Part shown: positions 1 through 8,514 of the stretch, piece by piece
Layout: each line of letters begins with the position of its first letter
Numbering within the stretch: the stretch's first letter is position 1
Assembly: GCF_021532625.1 (NCBI RefSeq)
Contig: NZ_JAKGAR010000002.1
Coordinates: forward strand, 310,001 to 374,000
Length of the DNA stretch: 64,000 nucleotides
From: Octadecabacter algicola
Lineage (GTDB): Bacteria > Pseudomonadota > Alphaproteobacteria > Rhodobacterales > Rhodobacteraceae
Direction of reading: 5' to 3'
Translations under genes and position numbers: made by a program
The notes under the pieces: generated by a model
Seen by the model: the letters and a program-made list of their open reading frames with translations, nothing else
Database searches by the model: none
Told to the model about the DNA's origin: nothing

Positions 1-833
1 ATCAATGCACCAAGGCGGCGTTGACGCGTGATCCGACCACTAAGGCCTTGGCCCGACGTAGCCAAAGATATGGCTTCAGGGCGCACGGCGATTGTGGGGT
101 TGCCGCTGACCTCAAATATATTGTTGATGCCGATAAATTCTGCAACGAAACGCGACGTTGGCCGTGCATAAAGTTCATCGGGTGCGCCCGCCTGTTCGAT
201 AATCCCACCATTCATGACAACGATCCGGTCCGCCAGCGCCATGGCCTCGCGTTGGTCGTGGGTGACGAAAACAGTCGTAACGCTAAGGTCGCGCTGGATG
301 CGTTTGACCTCTTCTTGCATTTGGTCTCGCAGGCCCGCATCCAATGCGGAAAACGGCTCATCCATCAAGAACACGTCCGGTTTCAGGGCCAGCGCTCGAG
401 CAATGGCCACCCGTTGGCGTTGCCCCCCCGACAGAGCCGCAACTGAGCGTTTTTCCAGCCCCGATAGCCCGACCATATCGAGCAGTTGGGTAACACGCGG
501 CCCGGCTTTGTCTTTGGATACCCCCGCAAGACGCATGCCGTAGGCAACATTGTCGCCAACATTGAGGTGCGGGAACAGTGCGAGGGATTGAAACACCATT
601 CCAATATTTCGTTTGTGACTCGGAATTGGGGTCAGGTCGTTGCCGCCCAACAAAAGCGTACCCTGATCATGGGTTTCTAGTCCTGCGATCAGGCGTAACA
701 ACGTCGTCTTTCCGCAGCCAGAACCGCCCAAAAGGCAAATAAATTCGCCCGATGCCACTTCAATAGATATATCGCGCAGAGCGACGTGATTGCCGAACGA
801 CTTGCTCAGGTTGGTGATTTGTAAGTTGGACAT
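1..833 (-). CDS. ABC transporter ATP-binding protein, PotA/FbpC-like (3' end outside window)
   Basis: This is the ATPase subunit of an importer, probably for polyamines or a related small cation. The frame opens with ATG at 833 (MSNLQITNLSKSFG) and stays open to base 1, so the C-terminus is missing. Visible motifs are Walker A GGSGCGKTT, Q-loop MVFQSLALFPH, signature LSGGQRQRVAIARAL, Walker B VFLMDEPFSALD and H-loop VTHDQREA. After these come residues typical of the C-terminal regulatory domain of PotA-type proteins (AVRPEAISL). The Walker A begins GGSG where this family usually has GPSG. It lies 64 bases downstream of the binding-protein gene on the same strand. No permease gene is in the window, so the permeases are presumably further left. 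Substrate assignment rests on the neighbouring binding protein and is inference. Confidence 0.93.
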   Translation of the reverse strand, partial: MSNLQITNLSKSFGNHVALRDISIEVASGEFICLLGGSGCGKTTLLRLIAGLETHDQGTLLLGGNDLTPIPSHKRNIGMVFQSLALFPHLNVGDNVAYGMRLAGVSKDKAGPRVTQLLDMVGLSGLEKRSVAALSGGQRQRVAIARALALKPDVFLMDEPFSALDAGLRDQMQEEVKRIQRDLSVTTVFVTHDQREAMALADRIVVMNGGIIEQAGAPDELYARPTSRFVAEFIGINNIFEVSGNPTIAVRPEAISLATSGQGLSGRITRQRRLGAL

Positions 834-897
834 GACCCCCCCATTGCGTGGCCGTCATCATGTGGCGAGGCGAAACCTACCCCGCCACTTGGATCAT

Positions 898-1947
898 TTA
901 TTGAGCAATCATTTCCTGATACTTAGTTTCCAACCAATCGCCTTCGCGAAGGTGGATGTGCGTTTGAACACGGATCGGCTCAATGTCGCTGCTGACGGCG
1001 GCGAAATCTTCATCCGACAGATCAAGGCTGTCGCGCGGCACGATCGGCGCCACGCCCATGGTCAAGGCCATCTGCGCCTGAACCTCTGGGCGGCTCATGT
1101 AGTCAAGGAACTGCTCAGCCGAAGCGATATTTTCGGATGCGGCGGGAACCACCCAATAGGCGTCCGACACGATCCCACCCTCGGTTGGGAAGGTCGACGC
1201 AACGGGTAGACCGTCCCAAATCGAAAGCATGGTCACATCGTGGTAATACAGACCAGCGTTCAGTTCCCCTGATTCAAGAGACTGCTGAAACTGCCCTTCG
1301 TCACGATACCACAGGCTGACCTGCGGTTTGAGTTCAGCAATTTTGGCGATTACTTCTTCCAGACCTTCACGCGTCTCCATGATCTCGTAGCCACCAAAGA
1401 ACGTCTTGGCCGTTACTTCGATCAGCCCGGAGTTTGGTGTCGTTACAATACCAAGTTTGCCATCCCATTGCGGTTCCCACAATTCAGCCCAGCTTGCCGG
1501 TGCATCTGCCGCGTAGTCGGTATTGGTGACGAACGTCGTGTAGAAGGCCAATGCGCCGACCGCATAGGCATTACCAGCATCGTTGAGTTTCACATAGCCA
1601 TCGATCAACGCCTCAGTGCCTGCCATATTGGCTGGGTCCAGCTCAGCCCACAAACCGACTTCGTTGCCGCGATACAGCACTTCGTCCACGACCAACGACA
1701 AATCGGCAGGCGCCTGGCCTGCACGGTTGGCCGCCATCAGCTGTGTCATCCACGTGGAATCTTCGGGTTGGGCAATAGAACGCACTTCGATCCCTGTTTC
1801 AGCTGTGAAACCAGGATAGATTTCGGCTGCCAATGTCTCTTCAAAGAAGCCGCCCCATGCACTGATGGTCAGTTCTTCTGCGTGCGTCGCGGTGCCTGCT
1901 ACCATGAGCAGCCCAGCAATTTTCGCCATTGAAGTGGTGGTTTTCAT
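898..1947 (-). CDS. Extracellular solute-binding protein, PotD/PotF-like
   Basis: This is a periplasmic binding protein of 349 residues that would capture substrate for the adjacent ABC importer. The N-terminus has a signal peptide (MKTTTSMAKIAGLLMVAG, then ATHA before EELTISAWGG), with cleavage predicted after about residue 23. The mature start LTISAWGGFFEE and the segments GALAFYTTFVTN, WDGKLGIV and MGVAPIVPR are typical of the spermidine/putrescine and iron-type binding-protein cluster (SBP_bac_8-like). It is first in a minus-strand operon with the ATPase and is divergent from a LysR gene, which suggests LysR control. The exact ligand cannot be read from the sequence. Polyamine, opine or thiamine-like compounds all occur in this family. 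Confidence 0.9.
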   Translation of the reverse strand: MKTTTSMAKIAGLLMVAGTATHAEELTISAWGGFFEETLAAEIYPGFTAETGIEVRSIAQPEDSTWMTQLMAANRAGQAPADLSLVVDEVLYRGNEVGLWAELDPANMAGTEALIDGYVKLNDAGNAYAVGALAFYTTFVTNTDYAADAPASWAELWEPQWDGKLGIVTTPNSGLIEVTAKTFFGGYEIMETREGLEEVIAKIAELKPQVSLWYRDEGQFQQSLESGELNAGLYYHDVTMLSIWDGLPVASTFPTEGGIVSDAYWVVPAASENIASAEQFLDYMSRPEVQAQMALTMGVAPIVPRDSLDLSDEDFAAVSSDIEPIRVQTHIHLREGDWLETKYQEMIAQ

Positions 1948-2027
1948 GAGTCTTTTCCTTAGGTGTCGGATTGGTGATTGATTCTACGATTCATGCTAGG
2001 CACGGCCCAAACTTCTGACCATATCGA

Positions 2028-2046
2028 TTATGTTATGGTTGCATAA
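2028..2046. promoter_or_regulatory. Candidate LysR-type operator (ATG-N9-CAT)
   Basis: TTATG at 2028-2032 and CATAA at 2042-2046 form an inverted repeat separated by nine bases. This gives the T-N11-A arrangement typical of LysR regulator sites. It lies between the divergent binding-protein gene and the LysR gene, where autoregulation and target control usually meet. A second shorter inverted repeat, TCGAC / GTCGA, lies at 2052-2066. Function is inferred from position and symmetry only. Confidence 0.45.
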
Positions 2047-2104
2047 GCGTATCGACATGGAGTCGACGTATAGAATGTTTGGGCGCGGTGATCGGAGCAA
2101 GGGT

Positions 2105-3013
2105 ATGAAACTTTCAGATATTGATCTGCGGTTGTTGCGGGTTTTCCAAGCTGTCGCAGAAGCGGGTGGATTTGCGAAAGCACAAGGAAACCTCGGGATT
2201 AGCCAGCCCGCGATCTCCGCCCAGATTGCCAAGTTGGAAGACCGGCTAGGCCTTCGTTTGGCAGACCGAGGGCCGCAGGGTTTTTCATTAACAACTGAAG
2301 GCGTTCTCGTGCTTCAAGAGGCCAATCGACTTTTAGCGAGTGTTGATGAATCTGCGGACCGTTTGCGCGTTATCGGCAAAGCACCCACCAAACGCATTCG
2401 GTTCGGGGTTGTTGATTGTATGGTGACTGACCCCAATAATCCCTTGGTCGATCACATCCGCACTTTAAAACATGCTCATGCTGATCTGAAAATTCAAATT
2501 GGAATATACGACTTCCTCGACTGTTTGACAGAATTACGCGCCGAACAACTCGACATCGCAATCGTCGGTATCGCAGGAAATGAAACCATCCCGTCCGATC
2601 TTGAGGCAATCTCTCTCTATCAAGAAACAAGCGGGCTTTACTGCACGCCAGACCATGAGTGCGTCGGGATTGATAATCCCGAAGCACTCAAGGCAGCTTT
2701 GGCTGAGGCAGAGATTTCCGCACATAGCTTCGTCTTTAACCCCATCGATCAAGACCTTGATCCAAAGTTGCTGGATCAAAGCAAAGGGTTGGCACAAGAC
2801 ACAATTGAGCTGTCAACATATCTGGCATTGTCAGGAACCCACGTGGGCCTCATTCCCAATCACTATGCACAAAATTGGGTGGAAGCAGGGCAGCTTATCC
2901 GGCTCGCACCGAGCGACTACGCAATCGTATCACAATTTCACGCTCTAAGATTACTGTCCGCCAAACCAGACGGTATCGCCGATAGCGCCTGGCGACAGCT
3001 CAAAACGACTTAG
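2105..3013 (+). CDS. LysR-family transcriptional regulator
   Basis: This is a DNA-binding regulator of about 302 residues. The N-terminal winged helix-turn-helix is clear: LSDIDLRLLRVFQAVAEAGG, then GISQPAISAQIAKLEDRLGLRL and FSLTTEGVLVLQ. An effector-binding domain follows (roughly residues 90-295). The frame is open from 2030, but the ATG at 2105 (MKLSDIDL) matches the usual LysR N-terminus and is preceded by GGAGCAAGG. Starts at 2030, 2057 or 2072 would add an unconserved tail. It is divergent from the solute-binding protein gene with an ATG-N9-CAT palindrome between them, so it probably controls that transporter. The inducer is unknown. Confidence 0.92.
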   Translation: MKLSDIDLRLLRVFQAVAEAGGFAKAQGNLGISQPAISAQIAKLEDRLGLRLADRGPQGFSLTTEGVLVLQEANRLLASVDESADRLRVIGKAPTKRIRFGVVDCMVTDPNNPLVDHIRTLKHAHADLKIQIGIYDFLDCLTELRAEQLDIAIVGIAGNETIPSDLEAISLYQETSGLYCTPDHECVGIDNPEALKAALAEAEISAHSFVFNPIDQDLDPKLLDQSKGLAQDTIELSTYLALSGTHVGLIPNHYAQNWVEAGQLIRLAPSDYAIVSQFHALRLLSAKPDGIADSAWRQLKTT

Positions 3014-3478
3014 CAATTCCAAAACCATGCACAGTGTTTTTGGGTTTCAGTCAAAAGGTCGCGCAAACCGGACATTCTTATAACATGCAGCATCGGTCAG
3101 ATTGGCCTCTAGCGGCAATTCTCCGCTTTGCAGCATCATAGGTTATCAACCGAGATCACACGACACTAACGGCCCTTACCGGACATTCGTATGAAGCAGA
3201 CGTGCCGCAGTGCAGCTTCTTCAAAGCGGTCATTCAACCGGTGCGCTGCATACTGAAGGGCCAAAGGTCCGTTATGCGGACTGAGTTAGCTTTCGCCGCA
3301 ATTGCGCAGATGACTGCTTGTGTAGAACCGCACAAATATCAGCTAACTTCACTGTGGTCATGACAACCGATTAGGTTTGCGGCTAGGGACGCTGGCCGAG
3401 CACGGAGATGTGGTGTTCTTGCTGGTCTATCCTCCCCATCAACCATCATACGCCTCCTGCAAAGATTTACCTCTGTTT
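3014..3478. repeat. Gene-free spacer with degenerate intergenic repeat, block A (about 3060-3330)
   Basis: No convincing coding frame is present. From about 3060 to 3330 the spacer contains members of a repeat family seen in most gaps of the left third of the window: ATGCAGCATC, then CGGCAATTCTCCGCTTTGCAGCATCA, ACGGCCCTTACCGGACATTCG, GCAGTGCAGCTTCTTCAAAGCGG and GTTATGCGGACTGAGTTAGC, in that order. The same order of modules recurs in the gap at 16735-17000, with many substitutions. Nothing recognisable lies at 3331-3478. The repeat's origin and role are unknown. Confidence 0.6.
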
Positions 3479-3709
3479 TCACCGATCCTCGCCGCGTCGG
3501 GTTTGCCTTTGCCGGTACTCGATAATCACTCCGGCGATGCCGACTGCGAATATAGGCGCAGACACAGCAATCCAATCTGGTACAGAGAACCAGATCAACA
3601 TCAACATGCCAACATTGCCGATCACAGCAGCAGCCAAGATCAACCGCCAGAAACCCGGCGGAAATCGCTTCTTATCGACTTGTGTATCTTGAACGTCGCC
3701 GTCGTGCAT
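3479..3709 (-). CDS. Small predicted two-helix membrane protein
   Basis: I do not recognise this 76-residue protein. It has a hydrophilic N-terminus (MHDGDVQDTQVDKKRFPPGFW), two hydrophobic segments (about LILAAAVIGNVGMLMLIWF and WIAVSAPIFAVGIAGVII) and a basic tail ending RQRQTRRGEDR, so it is probably an inner-membrane protein. An ATG at 3721 is also in frame, but GGAG at about 8 bases before the ATG at 3709 favours the shorter form. It stands alone between two repeat-filled gaps. A real gene is supported by the ribosome site and clean hydrophobic pattern; function is unknown. Confidence 0.55.
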   Translation of the reverse strand: MHDGDVQDTQVDKKRFPPGFWRLILAAAVIGNVGMLMLIWFSVPDWIAVSAPIFAVGIAGVIIEYRQRQTRRGEDR

Positions 3710-4180
3710 TGTTATCTCCACGTCGTAGGGATCAAGTTCGTATGAATACTACAGACAAACCGCGACGAAAATGAGGCCCGAGAGCGGCCTGGACCTGTCG
3801 CGGTTTGATGCCACGACTTGAGAACCAGACGTTTGTGCAAGTCGCAGCATCAGTGGAAATGGGCCCAAAGCAGCTGTTCGCTGTCGTCTGCACGAATGGC
3901 CGCAACGGGCTCATTGCAGCCATTCTCCGCAATGCAGCATCGTCGCCATTGACAGTCGCCTATTACGGCGCTCACTGCCCAAAGTGCGTCACGATACTAT
4001 CGCCCATAGCTGCCGTTCACATGCCCCCCCTATGATGCTGCAGTGCAGCCGGTCCAAACGGACTTTCGCGGCCATTGCGTGATTTGAAGTTGGTTGAATG
4101 TCCGCACTGCGGACGTACCGCTCATTCGTAGAGGTTTCCACTTGCCGACTTTAGATCGACTTTGGTCGAACCCCGGCGAT
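3710..4180. repeat. Gene-free spacer with degenerate intergenic repeat, block B (about 3775-4135)
   Basis: Short open frames here are composed of repeat sequence and look non-coding. Modules include GTCGCAGCATCAG, GGGCCCAAAGCAGCTGTTCG, CATTCTCCGCAATGCAGCATC, GGCGCTCACTGCCCAAAG, GCTGCAGTGCAGCCGG and GCACTGCGGACG. Bases 3929-3984 match 6942-6997 with only three differences over 56 bases. That is much closer than other members of the family, so this copy pair is relatively recent or conserved. Confidence 0.6.
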
Positions 4181-4636
4181 CTACTCGGAGAAGCACTCAG
4201 AATGCACAGCACTAACGGCGGTATTCGCGAACCGACCGACGTACCAGATAGCACCAAACACCAAGATCGCAGGCAAAGATCTAAAGGGATCCGGAAGGTT
4301 GAATGCGATCGCAAATGCCATTGGTACGGCAACAATCGAGGCACTCGGAAGTGCGCTGCTGATAAGAGCCATGAAACATGACATTCGTTCAGGCGACCGA
4401 TTGCTCCCTACAAAAACCACATAGAACGACCTGAAAACATAGCGCCAGATGCAATAGGCTACATAACCAAACATCAGAATTCCCAAAAATTTTAGAAATC
4501 CACCTGGCTCGATGCCCGAACTCCCGCTTGTGTCAGGAGGCCAATGAGAAATTCGAACCGCGACCAAGGCTCCCAAATAACCCAGCAAGATGACGGCGGA
4601 ATACCACAGGTTTTTTAGCGCTTCTGTTGTTGTCAT
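4181..4636 (-). CDS. Predicted four-helix membrane protein of unknown function
   Basis: This 151-residue frame is not recognised. Hydrophobic segments are visible at about residues 11-30 (YSAVILLGYLGALVAV), 46-68 (FLKFLGILMFGYVAYCIW), 88-112 (MALISSALPSASIVAVPMAFAIAF) and 119-140 (LPAILVFGAIWYVG), which suggests an integral inner-membrane protein. ATG at 4636 starts MTTTEALKNLW; no strong ribosome site is evident. It is flanked by repeat blocks on both sides and has no operon partner. Its length and hydrophobic pattern support a real gene, but no family could be named. Confidence 0.6.
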   Translation of the reverse strand: MTTTEALKNLWYSAVILLGYLGALVAVRISHWPPDTSGSSGIEPGGFLKFLGILMFGYVAYCIWRYVFRSFYVVFVGSNRSPERMSCFMALISSALPSASIVAVPMAFAIAFNLPDPFRSLPAILVFGAIWYVGRFANTAVSAVHSECFSE

Positions 4637-4922
4637 GTATCAAGGAGTCCAGATAGTTTTCTCGCCCACTCGGGTTCGGATACAGCGAAAACAGCACAAG
4701 AAGTGGGCAAGAATTTGACCATTAAGCACTTGTTTCTTTGGGCTGACGCGCACGATCGTAAGCCGACATTCAGGAGTTGCTCAGGTCCTGCGCTGCAGCT
4801 CCCCGAAGCTGGCATTGCACGCCAGCCAGGCCAGAGCACAGTTCGGAGGGCCGCTATTTGGGGCAAAGCTGACCTATCTATCGATTGCATATGGGCCCCT
4901 TATTCCGCCGATTTGACAGTTT
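4637..4922. repeat. Spacer with degenerate intergenic repeat, block B2 (about 4740-4915)
   Basis: The segment GCGCTGCAGCTCCCCGAAGCTGGCATTG and the reversed GGGCAAAGCTGACC motif belong to the same repeat family as the neighbouring gaps. A frame of 85 codons on the minus strand (4633-4890) spans this block and overlaps the start of the membrane-protein gene. It is treated as repeat-derived rather than coding. Confidence 0.5.
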
Positions 4923-5828
4923 TTATGACCTCACACGAAGCCTGTTCACCAAGAGGTCATCTTGCACGATTTCGGATTCCATAGCGCCAAGCTCACCGAC
5001 ATCCCAATTGGCACTCAAATATCGGCCCTTGGCCCAATCCCCCGCGCCCGAGCAGAGCCAAACGGCAAAGCTCGCGGCAAGGTTGGGATCATCGACCAGA
5101 TACTCATGCATGTGTTCCGGCATGCTATGGCCGATGTCCGTTGCAACACCACCAGGGTGCACTGCAAAGCACTTAATCCCATCCTCATCGTGATCGCTTT
5201 GCACGAATTCGCTGAGACGGTTGATCGCATGTTTGGACGTTTGGTAATCCGACGCGCCGGGCATTACAAACTGAGCGCCGATTGACGAGATAAGTATAAG
5301 GTGGCCGCCGCTTCGGCCCTCCGCAGTCCATTTCTTTGCGCTATCGATAAGATGCGGCAACGTGAAACGAACCACATGATAGCATCCTTTCACGTTGACT
5401 TCCCAGTTGCGCCACCACCCGTTCGGGTCGCTTTCACCGATCTTGACCCAAGGCCCAAGGTAGCCTGCATTGGCATCGGCAACATCAATGGCGCCAAACT
5501 TTGCCACGCAATCATTCACTGCCGCCTCGACCTGAGCAGCATCGGTAACATCGCACACCGCATAGGCGCACTGGGTGTTCGGGTTGGCTTTTTGAACAAG
5601 TGCCAGCGTCTCGATCAGGGCTGTCGTTGTGCGCGCTGTTAGATAGACCGCTTTTGCTCCTGCCTCAGCAAAGGCAATAGCTGTGGCTTGGCCGATCCCT
5701 TTTGAGGCACCAGCAATGAAAACGACCTTTCCTTCCGCGCTGCCCTTGAGAGTGGTGTTCGGATCGATAGCGTCATAGCGGGCGTTGTGGGCCGTCAGAT
5801 CGAGAAATTGAGTTTGAATAGATGACAT
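4923..5828 (-). CDS. Short-chain dehydrogenase/reductase (SDR)
   Basis: This is an NAD(P)-dependent oxidoreductase of 301 residues with a Rossmann fold. Residues 33-45 carry the cofactor loop GASKGIGQATAIAF, the NAG motif appears as DANAGYLGP, and the catalytic Ser-Tyr-Lys set is in ILISSIGAQF and SDYQTSKHAINRL. It is longer than the usual 250-residue SDR because of an N-terminal extension (MSSIQTQFLDLTAHNARYD) and a C-terminal tail. The substrate cannot be inferred. It is divergent from an AraC regulator 153 bases away, and such pairs usually mean the regulator controls the reductase. Confidence 0.92.
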   Translation of the reverse strand: MSSIQTQFLDLTAHNARYDAIDPNTTLKGSAEGKVVFIAGASKGIGQATAIAFAEAGAKAVYLTARTTTALIETLALVQKANPNTQCAYAVCDVTDAAQVEAAVNDCVAKFGAIDVADANAGYLGPWVKIGESDPNGWWRNWEVNVKGCYHVVRFTLPHLIDSAKKWTAEGRSGGHLILISSIGAQFVMPGASDYQTSKHAINRLSEFVQSDHDEDGIKCFAVHPGGVATDIGHSMPEHMHEYLVDDPNLAASFAVWLCSGAGDWAKGRYLSANWDVGELGAMESEIVQDDLLVNRLRVRS

Positions 5829-5981
5829 TGCTACACTCCTATAGTTTCCCTGATCTTAGCCAAACTTACCTGCCAGCGCCTACCGTATCCTCCAAACAAT
5901 CTGCCTATTTCTCCAAATTGATGAATGATTAGCTATTTTCTCATTTCAGAGGCTGTTACTGAATTACGTAAGGAGACGCCG

Positions 5982-6875
5982 ATGGACTTATATCACCTCA
6001 CCACTCTCGCGCGCAAATACTGCGCCTCAGATAACGCCTACGGGTGGAAGTTGCCGCAATTGACCATCTATCGGCGCGACAAAGTTAGTGCGATCGAGGC
6101 GACGATTTATGACCCAGTCCTGTGCCTGATCCTCCAAGGTAGCAAAGTCACTTCTATCGGCGACCAATATGTTGAACTCAACCAAGGCGACGCTCTGGTT
6201 GTCAGTCACGATCTGCCTGTTGCGTCCCGGATAACAAAAGCCAACCAGCAAGAACCCTATATAGCAGTTATTCTCTCTCTCGATTTTGGGGTAGTTCGCG
6301 GCCTTTATGATCAGGTCGCTGGGGCAAATCTTGCTGAGGCCAATGCGCAATCCTTGTCGACATGGCAGGCCGAGCCGACGTGGGTTGAACCACTAACGAG
6401 ATATGTCGCGTTGATGGAGAACCCGATGGATGCGCGGGTTCTAGGGCCGTCGATTTTGCGGGAAATTCACTATCGTCTTTTGCTTTCGCCAATCGGAGGG
6501 ATGCTTCGCCGTCTATTGGTCGCGGACAGTCATGCAAGTCTGATTGCCAAGGCCATTGATAAGTTGCGACATGACTTTCGCACGTCTATATCCGTGTCTG
6601 ATCTTGCTCATCACGCAGGAATGAGTCCGTCCTCATTTCACGAACACTTCAAGTCGGTGACAGGCACGACACCCATTCAATATCAAAAAGACCTACGCCT
6701 CATCGAAGCACGCTCTGCACTCGTTGAAAGAGGCCTGTCTGTCTCGGAAACCGCGTATTCCGTTGGCTATGAAAGCCCAACGCATTTCAGCCGGGACTAC
6801 AGGAGAAAATTCAGAGTGCCGCCCAGTCGAGATGTGAGCTCTGCTTTTCAAGACCAACAAAACGGTTCGATCTGA
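5982..6875 (+). CDS. AraC-family transcriptional regulator (AraC_N type)
   Basis: This is a DNA-binding activator of 297 residues. The N-terminal half matches the AraC-type N-terminal domain that accompanies many SDR genes (TIYRRDKVSAIEATIYDPVLCLILQGSK, DALVVSHDLPVASRI). The C-terminal part has two helix-turn-helix motifs (SVSDLAHHAGMSPSSFHEHFKSVTG and SVSETAYSVGYESPTHFSRDYRRKFRVPPSRD). The frame is open from 5925, but AAGGAGACGCCG directly before the ATG at 5982 fixes the start. It is transcribed away from the SDR gene and probably regulates it. Confidence 0.93.
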   Translation: MDLYHLTTLARKYCASDNAYGWKLPQLTIYRRDKVSAIEATIYDPVLCLILQGSKVTSIGDQYVELNQGDALVVSHDLPVASRITKANQQEPYIAVILSLDFGVVRGLYDQVAGANLAEANAQSLSTWQAEPTWVEPLTRYVALMENPMDARVLGPSILREIHYRLLLSPIGGMLRRLLVADSHASLIAKAIDKLRHDFRTSISVSDLAHHAGMSPSSFHEHFKSVTGTTPIQYQKDLRLIEARSALVERGLSVSETAYSVGYESPTHFSRDYRRKFRVPPSRDVSSAFQDQQNGSI

Positions 6876-7107
6876 AAGCCGAAATTGGCATCCAAACATG
6901 TAGTAGCAATAGGTCACTGGGGCTCATTTCTGCCGGTCTTTGCAATGCAGCATCGTCGCCATTGACTGTCGCCTTTTACGGCGCTCACGGCCCAAAGCTG
7001 CCATTCGCGAGTTGGACCGACGCTGCGGTGCAGCTTCCCCGAAGCGGACCTTGATCGGTCGCGCAGCATTGTGATCGAACCGATGGCAGCTGTGCGGGAC
7101 TTAGCGA
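6876..7107. repeat. Spacer with degenerate intergenic repeat, block C (about 6895-7105)
   Basis: No gene is seen. The block contains GCAATGCAGCATCGTCGCC, GGCGCTCACGGCCCAAAGC, TGCCATTCGCGAG, GCGGTGCAGCTTCCCCGAAGCGG, CGCGCAGCATTGTGATCG and TGCGGGACTTAGC. The first 56 bases from 6942 are nearly identical to 3929-3984 in block B. Confidence 0.6.
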
Positions 7108-7644
7108 CTATCGGCTCTCATCCCCTGAGTGACTGCTATGCGTACCAGAACTTTGAATTGCGAAAATTACTTGCTCTGCGCCGAATCTTTGAAGCCGTTT
7201 CAATTCTACCATTTTGAGGTGTTCCAACAGCCGACATGATGCAAGGTTCGCACTTTGCGTTTCAGCAATAATTCGATCTAACCTTGAACCGGTAAGTGAG
7301 TGCTGAACCACGCAGGCTGTTGCCTCCCGAGCAAATCCATTGCCCCACCCATCTGGATGAAATTGGTACGAGATCTCATACTCCTCACCATCTTTGTGAG
7401 GACTTAAATCGATCAACCCCACTGATTTACTATATTGTCGGGTCTGGACGATCCAAATACTTACGTCGGCTGGACTGCGCAGATAGGACCGGAAACGTGG
7501 AATTCTTTGCTTCCAAGGCACCGGACCTCCAAGAAATCGCCGAACTTCCTTGTTGCCGACTAAGCGGTAAAAGAACAAAACGTCTCGTGCCAAGAGTGGG
7601 CGCAGAATGAGTCTTGGGGTCTCAAGGTATCGCGAAATATACAT
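7108..7644 (-). CDS. GNAT-family N-acetyltransferase (RimJ/RimL-like)
   Basis: This 178-residue protein starts YLETPRLILRPLLARDV, the typical opening of RimJ/RimL-type acetyltransferases. It contains the acetyl-CoA binding loop as HPDGWGNGFAREATACVV at about residues 98-115, then LDRIIAETQSANLASCRLLEHLKM, the usual motif B region. It would transfer an acetyl group from acetyl-CoA to an amine, but the substrate is unknown. Genes around it are unrelated. The C-terminal tail (SSGTHSSHSGDESR) is low complexity. No strong ribosome site precedes the ATG at 7644. Confidence 0.8.
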   Translation of the reverse strand: MYISRYLETPRLILRPLLARDVLFFYRLVGNKEVRRFLGGPVPWKQRIPRFRSYLRSPADVSIWIVQTRQYSKSVGLIDLSPHKDGEEYEISYQFHPDGWGNGFAREATACVVQHSLTGSRLDRIIAETQSANLASCRLLEHLKMVELKRLQRFGAEQVIFAIQSSGTHSSHSGDESR

Positions 7645-7865
7645 GCCAAAGAGACTATCAACGAACGACCTATCTCAAAAGATCGGACATTCGCGGCGTT
7701 GCAGAAATTCAGTAAGATGGGCTCAATGTGTAGCTCAAGCTAGTATTTGTGAGGCTATGCAAAGGTTAGATGCGAGGACGGCGTTGGCAGCACTATCTCT
7801 TCCTTATCTATATCTCAATTCCTTTGCTAAATTTAAAACGAAAGAAACGCGAACTCGCCTGCAAG

Positions 7866-8513
7866 TTAGCATCCAAACGAACTTGAAATCACTTTTGTTT
7901 GTGGAAACCCAGGTAGTTCGAATAGTGCGGCTTTACCAACATAAAAATTGGGATCCAAAAGGCGCACACCTAACTCAGAGCAATAGTCATCTAACGCCTC
8001 TAGCGGCAAACGGTCCTTGATTTTCCTCTCTTTGTATAAATCTAGATTTTCCCAATCGAAAGGTTCTCCCTCGTTGTAAAACTTCCAACGCGACTCTTTG
8101 TGTGCAGCTATATATCGTCTTCGATTGGCTTCGTTATTATAATAGAATTGCGATGAACCTGGGTCATTTTGAAGTGAATACGCTATCGCTAACCTTTCCG
8201 TTCGGAATTCTCGTCCGAAAAAATCAAAAGTTGTATCCCCTTCATTTCCGCCCCTGCCATTGCCGGCTAGGCAGATCCAATTTGAATCTGTTTGAATTGC
8301 CAGCAGCTTTGTCCGGCCAGGATGAACAATTGGAAGGCATGACGCGAACGCCTGCTCCGCTGTTTTGTTTTCCAAAATCAGAGGCTTGATAGATTCTGGG
8401 GACATGATGATTGATTTCCATTTGATGAATTCATCAACAAAATCGTCCAAGTCACAGTTTAGGAACTCTAGGGTTTTAGTGATAGGCCAGAACTTTGTGA
8501 ACATCGTAGACAT
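7866..8513 (-). CDS. Putative immunity protein for the adjacent RHS toxin tip
   Basis: This 215-residue protein is not recognised by sequence. It is acidic, rich in aromatic residues, has no signal peptide or membrane segment, and includes WICLAGNGRGGNEGDTTFDF and YIAAHKESRWKFY. It begins one base after the TAA of the RHS C-terminal frame, with AAGGA 12 bases upstream, so the two are translationally coupled. In RHS/polymorphic toxin loci the gene directly behind the toxin tip is normally its immunity gene, and that is the sole basis for the call. The coding region is visibly richer in A+T than its neighbours, consistent with horizontal acquisition. Confidence 0.55.
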   Translation of the reverse strand: MSTMFTKFWPITKTLEFLNCDLDDFVDEFIKWKSIIMSPESIKPLILENKTAEQAFASCLPIVHPGRTKLLAIQTDSNWICLAGNGRGGNEGDTTFDFFGREFRTERLAIAYSLQNDPGSSQFYYNNEANRRRYIAAHKESRWKFYNEGEPFDWENLDLYKERKIKDRLPLEALDDYCSELGVRLLDPNFYVGKAALFELPGFPQTKVISSSFGC

Positions 8514-8514
8514 T

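Noticed and set aside
3805-4035. A 76-codon plus-strand frame in block B
   Set aside because: It is a translation of the intergenic repeat; similar frames appear wherever the repeat occurs.
4633-4890. An 85-codon minus-strand frame abutting the four-helix membrane protein gene
   Set aside because: Most of it is made of repeat-family sequence and its translation has no protein-like pattern.
7607-8020. A 137-codon plus-strand open frame overlapping the immunity-like gene
   Set aside because: It has no ribosome site, no recognisable motif, and overlaps the better-supported minus-strand gene.
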